From Clostridia bacterium (lineage in GTDB: Bacteria; Bacillota_A; Clostridia; Oscillospirales; CAG-382): 6,405 nt of DNA. Each line of letters starts with the position of its first letter. The first letter of the stretch is position 1. The stretch is from positions 1 through 6,405 of the forward strand of contig JAGAAM010000185.1 of the NCBI GenBank assembly GCA_017615235.1, written 5' to 3'. The translations under genes and the position numbers were made by a program. Shown here piece after piece: positions 5,100-6,405 of this stretch. The notes below the pieces were generated by a model, which was not told where the DNA came from, searched no databases, and saw nothing but the letters and a program-made list of their open reading frames with translations.

Positions 5100-6405
5100 C
5101 GGATTGTTCTGCGCCGCCGCCGCGCGGGAGTTGAACGCTTACGCCGGGGCGCGTGTTGAAAAGATTTATCAAAGCTCGCAGTCCTGCTTTTTCTTCCAGA
5201 TCTATTCCGAAGGAAGGCATTTGAATTTAATAATCTCGGCTTCGGCTTCCAAACCGATACTTTCGGTGACCGCCGATCCCGTCGCGAAACCGGACGATCC
5301 CACGCCCTTGTGTATGCTTTACCGCAAACACCTGCAGAATGCGCGCATTTCCGGAGTCGACCGGGTAGAGAACGAGCGCATCGTGCGGTTCGCCTTCGAT
5401 TCCGCAGACGAGATGGGCTATATCCGCAAAAAGTATATTTACGCCGAGATGATGGGCAAGTACAGCAACATCATCCTCGTTTCGGAGGAAGGACGCATTA
5501 TCGCCGCCTCCTCGACGACGGATATCACCGGCACGGTACGGCAGATCACTCCCGGTCTGCCCTACGAACTGCCGCCGAAGCAGGAAAAGATCTCCGCCGC
5601 GGATATAAGCAGGGAGGGGTTCAAATCTTACTGCGCCGATAAATACGGTATGCGGATCTCAGATATGACAGTCCGGGGCTTTTTCGCCTTTTCGCCGCTT
5701 ATTGCGCGCGAAGTCGCATTCAGGGCTTGCGGCGATACCGAAGCGGAACTTTGCGAAGGCTGCGCCGACCGCGTTTTCGACGTTATGAAAAGCGTGATCG
5801 GCTTCGCTTATGACGGAGGCGCCGCTCCGACGGCGGTCTTCGACGCCGAAGGCAGGGGGATCGAGTATTCGTTCATGCCGCTTGCCCAGTACCCCGAAAG
5901 CCTTACACGCCGCGAATACCCGGATACCGGATCGCTTCTTAACGATTTCTTCGGCAAGCGCGAGGAATCGATAAACATAAGCCGCTACTCGCGGGAGCTT
6001 ATGCACACCGTCAAAAACGACCTTGCGCGAGCGATCAAAAAGCTCGGGCTTTTGAAAGAAGAACTCGCCGAATGCGGGAAAATGGATTCCTTCCGCATAA
6101 AAGGCGACGTCATAACCGCGAACATATACCGCGTAAAGCAGGGCGATACCGCGCTTACCGCGGTCGATTACGAAAGCGGCAACGAGATCACCGTCAGGCT
6201 CGAAAAAGAGCTTTCGCCATCCCGCAACGCGCAGAAGTATTATAAACAGTACGCGAAAATGAAAAGGGCTTCGGTCTCGATCGCGGAACAGATAGAAAAG
6301 ACGAAAAGCGAATGCTCCTATCTCGAAAGCGTCGTCGGATTTATCGAGAGGGCGGCCTCGCCCGCAGAACTGAGCGAGATCAAGCTTGAACTCCAGGAGG
6401 GCGGA
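5089..6405 (+). CDS. rqcH: RqcH (NFACT family, FbpA/YloA) ribosome quality control protein, 3' end outside window
   Basis: RqcH binds stalled 50S subunits carrying peptidyl-tRNA and recruits tRNA-Ala to add C-terminal alanine tails that mark the chain for degradation. Older annotations call the family fibronectin-binding protein (FbpA, PavA). The frame is open from the ATG at 5089 to the window edge, giving 439 of an expected 550-590 residues. The NFACT-N domain starts MAFDGLF and contains the hallmark CMLYRKH (75-81), EMMGKYSNIIL (near 119-129) and PGLPYELPP. A helix-hairpin-helix-like region follows (about 190-240). Next comes a coiled-coil segment from about 303, interrupted by the family motif YRVKQG and LSPSRNAQKYYKQY. 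The final NFACT-R domain is outside the window. The Asp-Arg pair important in Bacillus RqcH is Glu-Arg here (E96-R97). The start overlaps the Nif3-like gene by 11 bases with only a weak GAGAG-type ribosome site. Confidence 0.95.
   Translation, partial: MAFDGLFCAAAARELNAYAGARVEKIYQSSQSCFFFQIYSEGRHLNLIISASASKPILSVTADPVAKPDDPTPLCMLYRKHLQNARISGVDRVENERIVRFAFDSADEMGYIRKKYIYAEMMGKYSNIILVSEEGRIIAASSTTDITGTVRQITPGLPYELPPKQEKISAADISREGFKSYCADKYGMRISDMTVRGFFAFSPLIAREVAFRACGDTEAELCEGCADRVFDVMKSVIGFAYDGGAAPTAVFDAEGRGIEYSFMPLAQYPESLTRREYPDTGSLLNDFFGKREESINISRYSRELMHTVKNDLARAIKKLGLLKEELAECGKMDSFRIKGDVITANIYRVKQGDTALTAVDYESGNEITVRLEKELSPSRNAQKYYKQYAKMKRASVSIAEQIEKTKSECSYLESVVGFIERAASPAELSEIKLELQEGG

Noticed and set aside
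5310..5642. 110-codon plus-strand open frame in another reading frame inside rqcH
   Set aside because: The Arg/His-rich translation is typical of a shifted frame, and the same bases encode conserved NFACT-N motifs in the rqcH frame.

Overview
The window is a dense, single-strand stretch of bacterial chromosome. Seven genes are read left to right, with two short gaps and four gene overlaps. The GC-rich bias toward C/G in third codon positions, the AGGAGG-type ribosome binding sites, the ileS-lspA-pseudouridine synthase order, the two-subunit transketolase and the RqcH (FbpA/YloA) gene together point to a Firmicute, most likely an uncultured GC-rich Clostridia-class organism. This assignment is inferred from gene order and family types, not from a marker gene search.

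Layout: (1) 1-2420 holds the 3' third of ileS (isoleucyl-tRNA synthetase with its C-terminal zinc finger), lspA (lipoprotein signal peptidase) and an RluA-family pseudouridine synthase. These are joined by a 4-base ATGA overlap and an 8-base overlap. (2) After a 60-base gap with a strong Shine-Dalgarno site but no visible terminator come the two halves of a split transketolase (2481-4263), overlapping by 8 bases. (3) A clear rho-independent terminator (4274-4313) ends that unit. (4) A Nif3/DUF34 protein (4335-5099) overlaps by 11 bases with a gene for RqcH, the bacterial ribosome quality control NFACT protein (5089 to the right edge, incomplete).

Functionally, four of the genes serve translation or protein maturation: tRNA charging, rRNA pseudouridylation, lipoprotein processing and rescue of stalled 50S subunits. 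The transketolase pair serves the non-oxidative pentose phosphate pathway, and Nif3 is a conserved metal-binding protein of unsettled role. The most probable transcription layout is ileS-lspA-rluD, perhaps continuing into tkt, ending at 4274-4313, followed by a nif3-rqcH unit.

I see no mobile element, CRISPR array, RNA gene, riboswitch or obviously new system. This is housekeeping sequence. The points worth a second look are modest: an Asp-to-Glu change at the functionally important Asp-Arg pair of RqcH, a charged C-terminal tail on LspA, altered signature motifs in Nif3, and the tight nif3-rqcH pairing.
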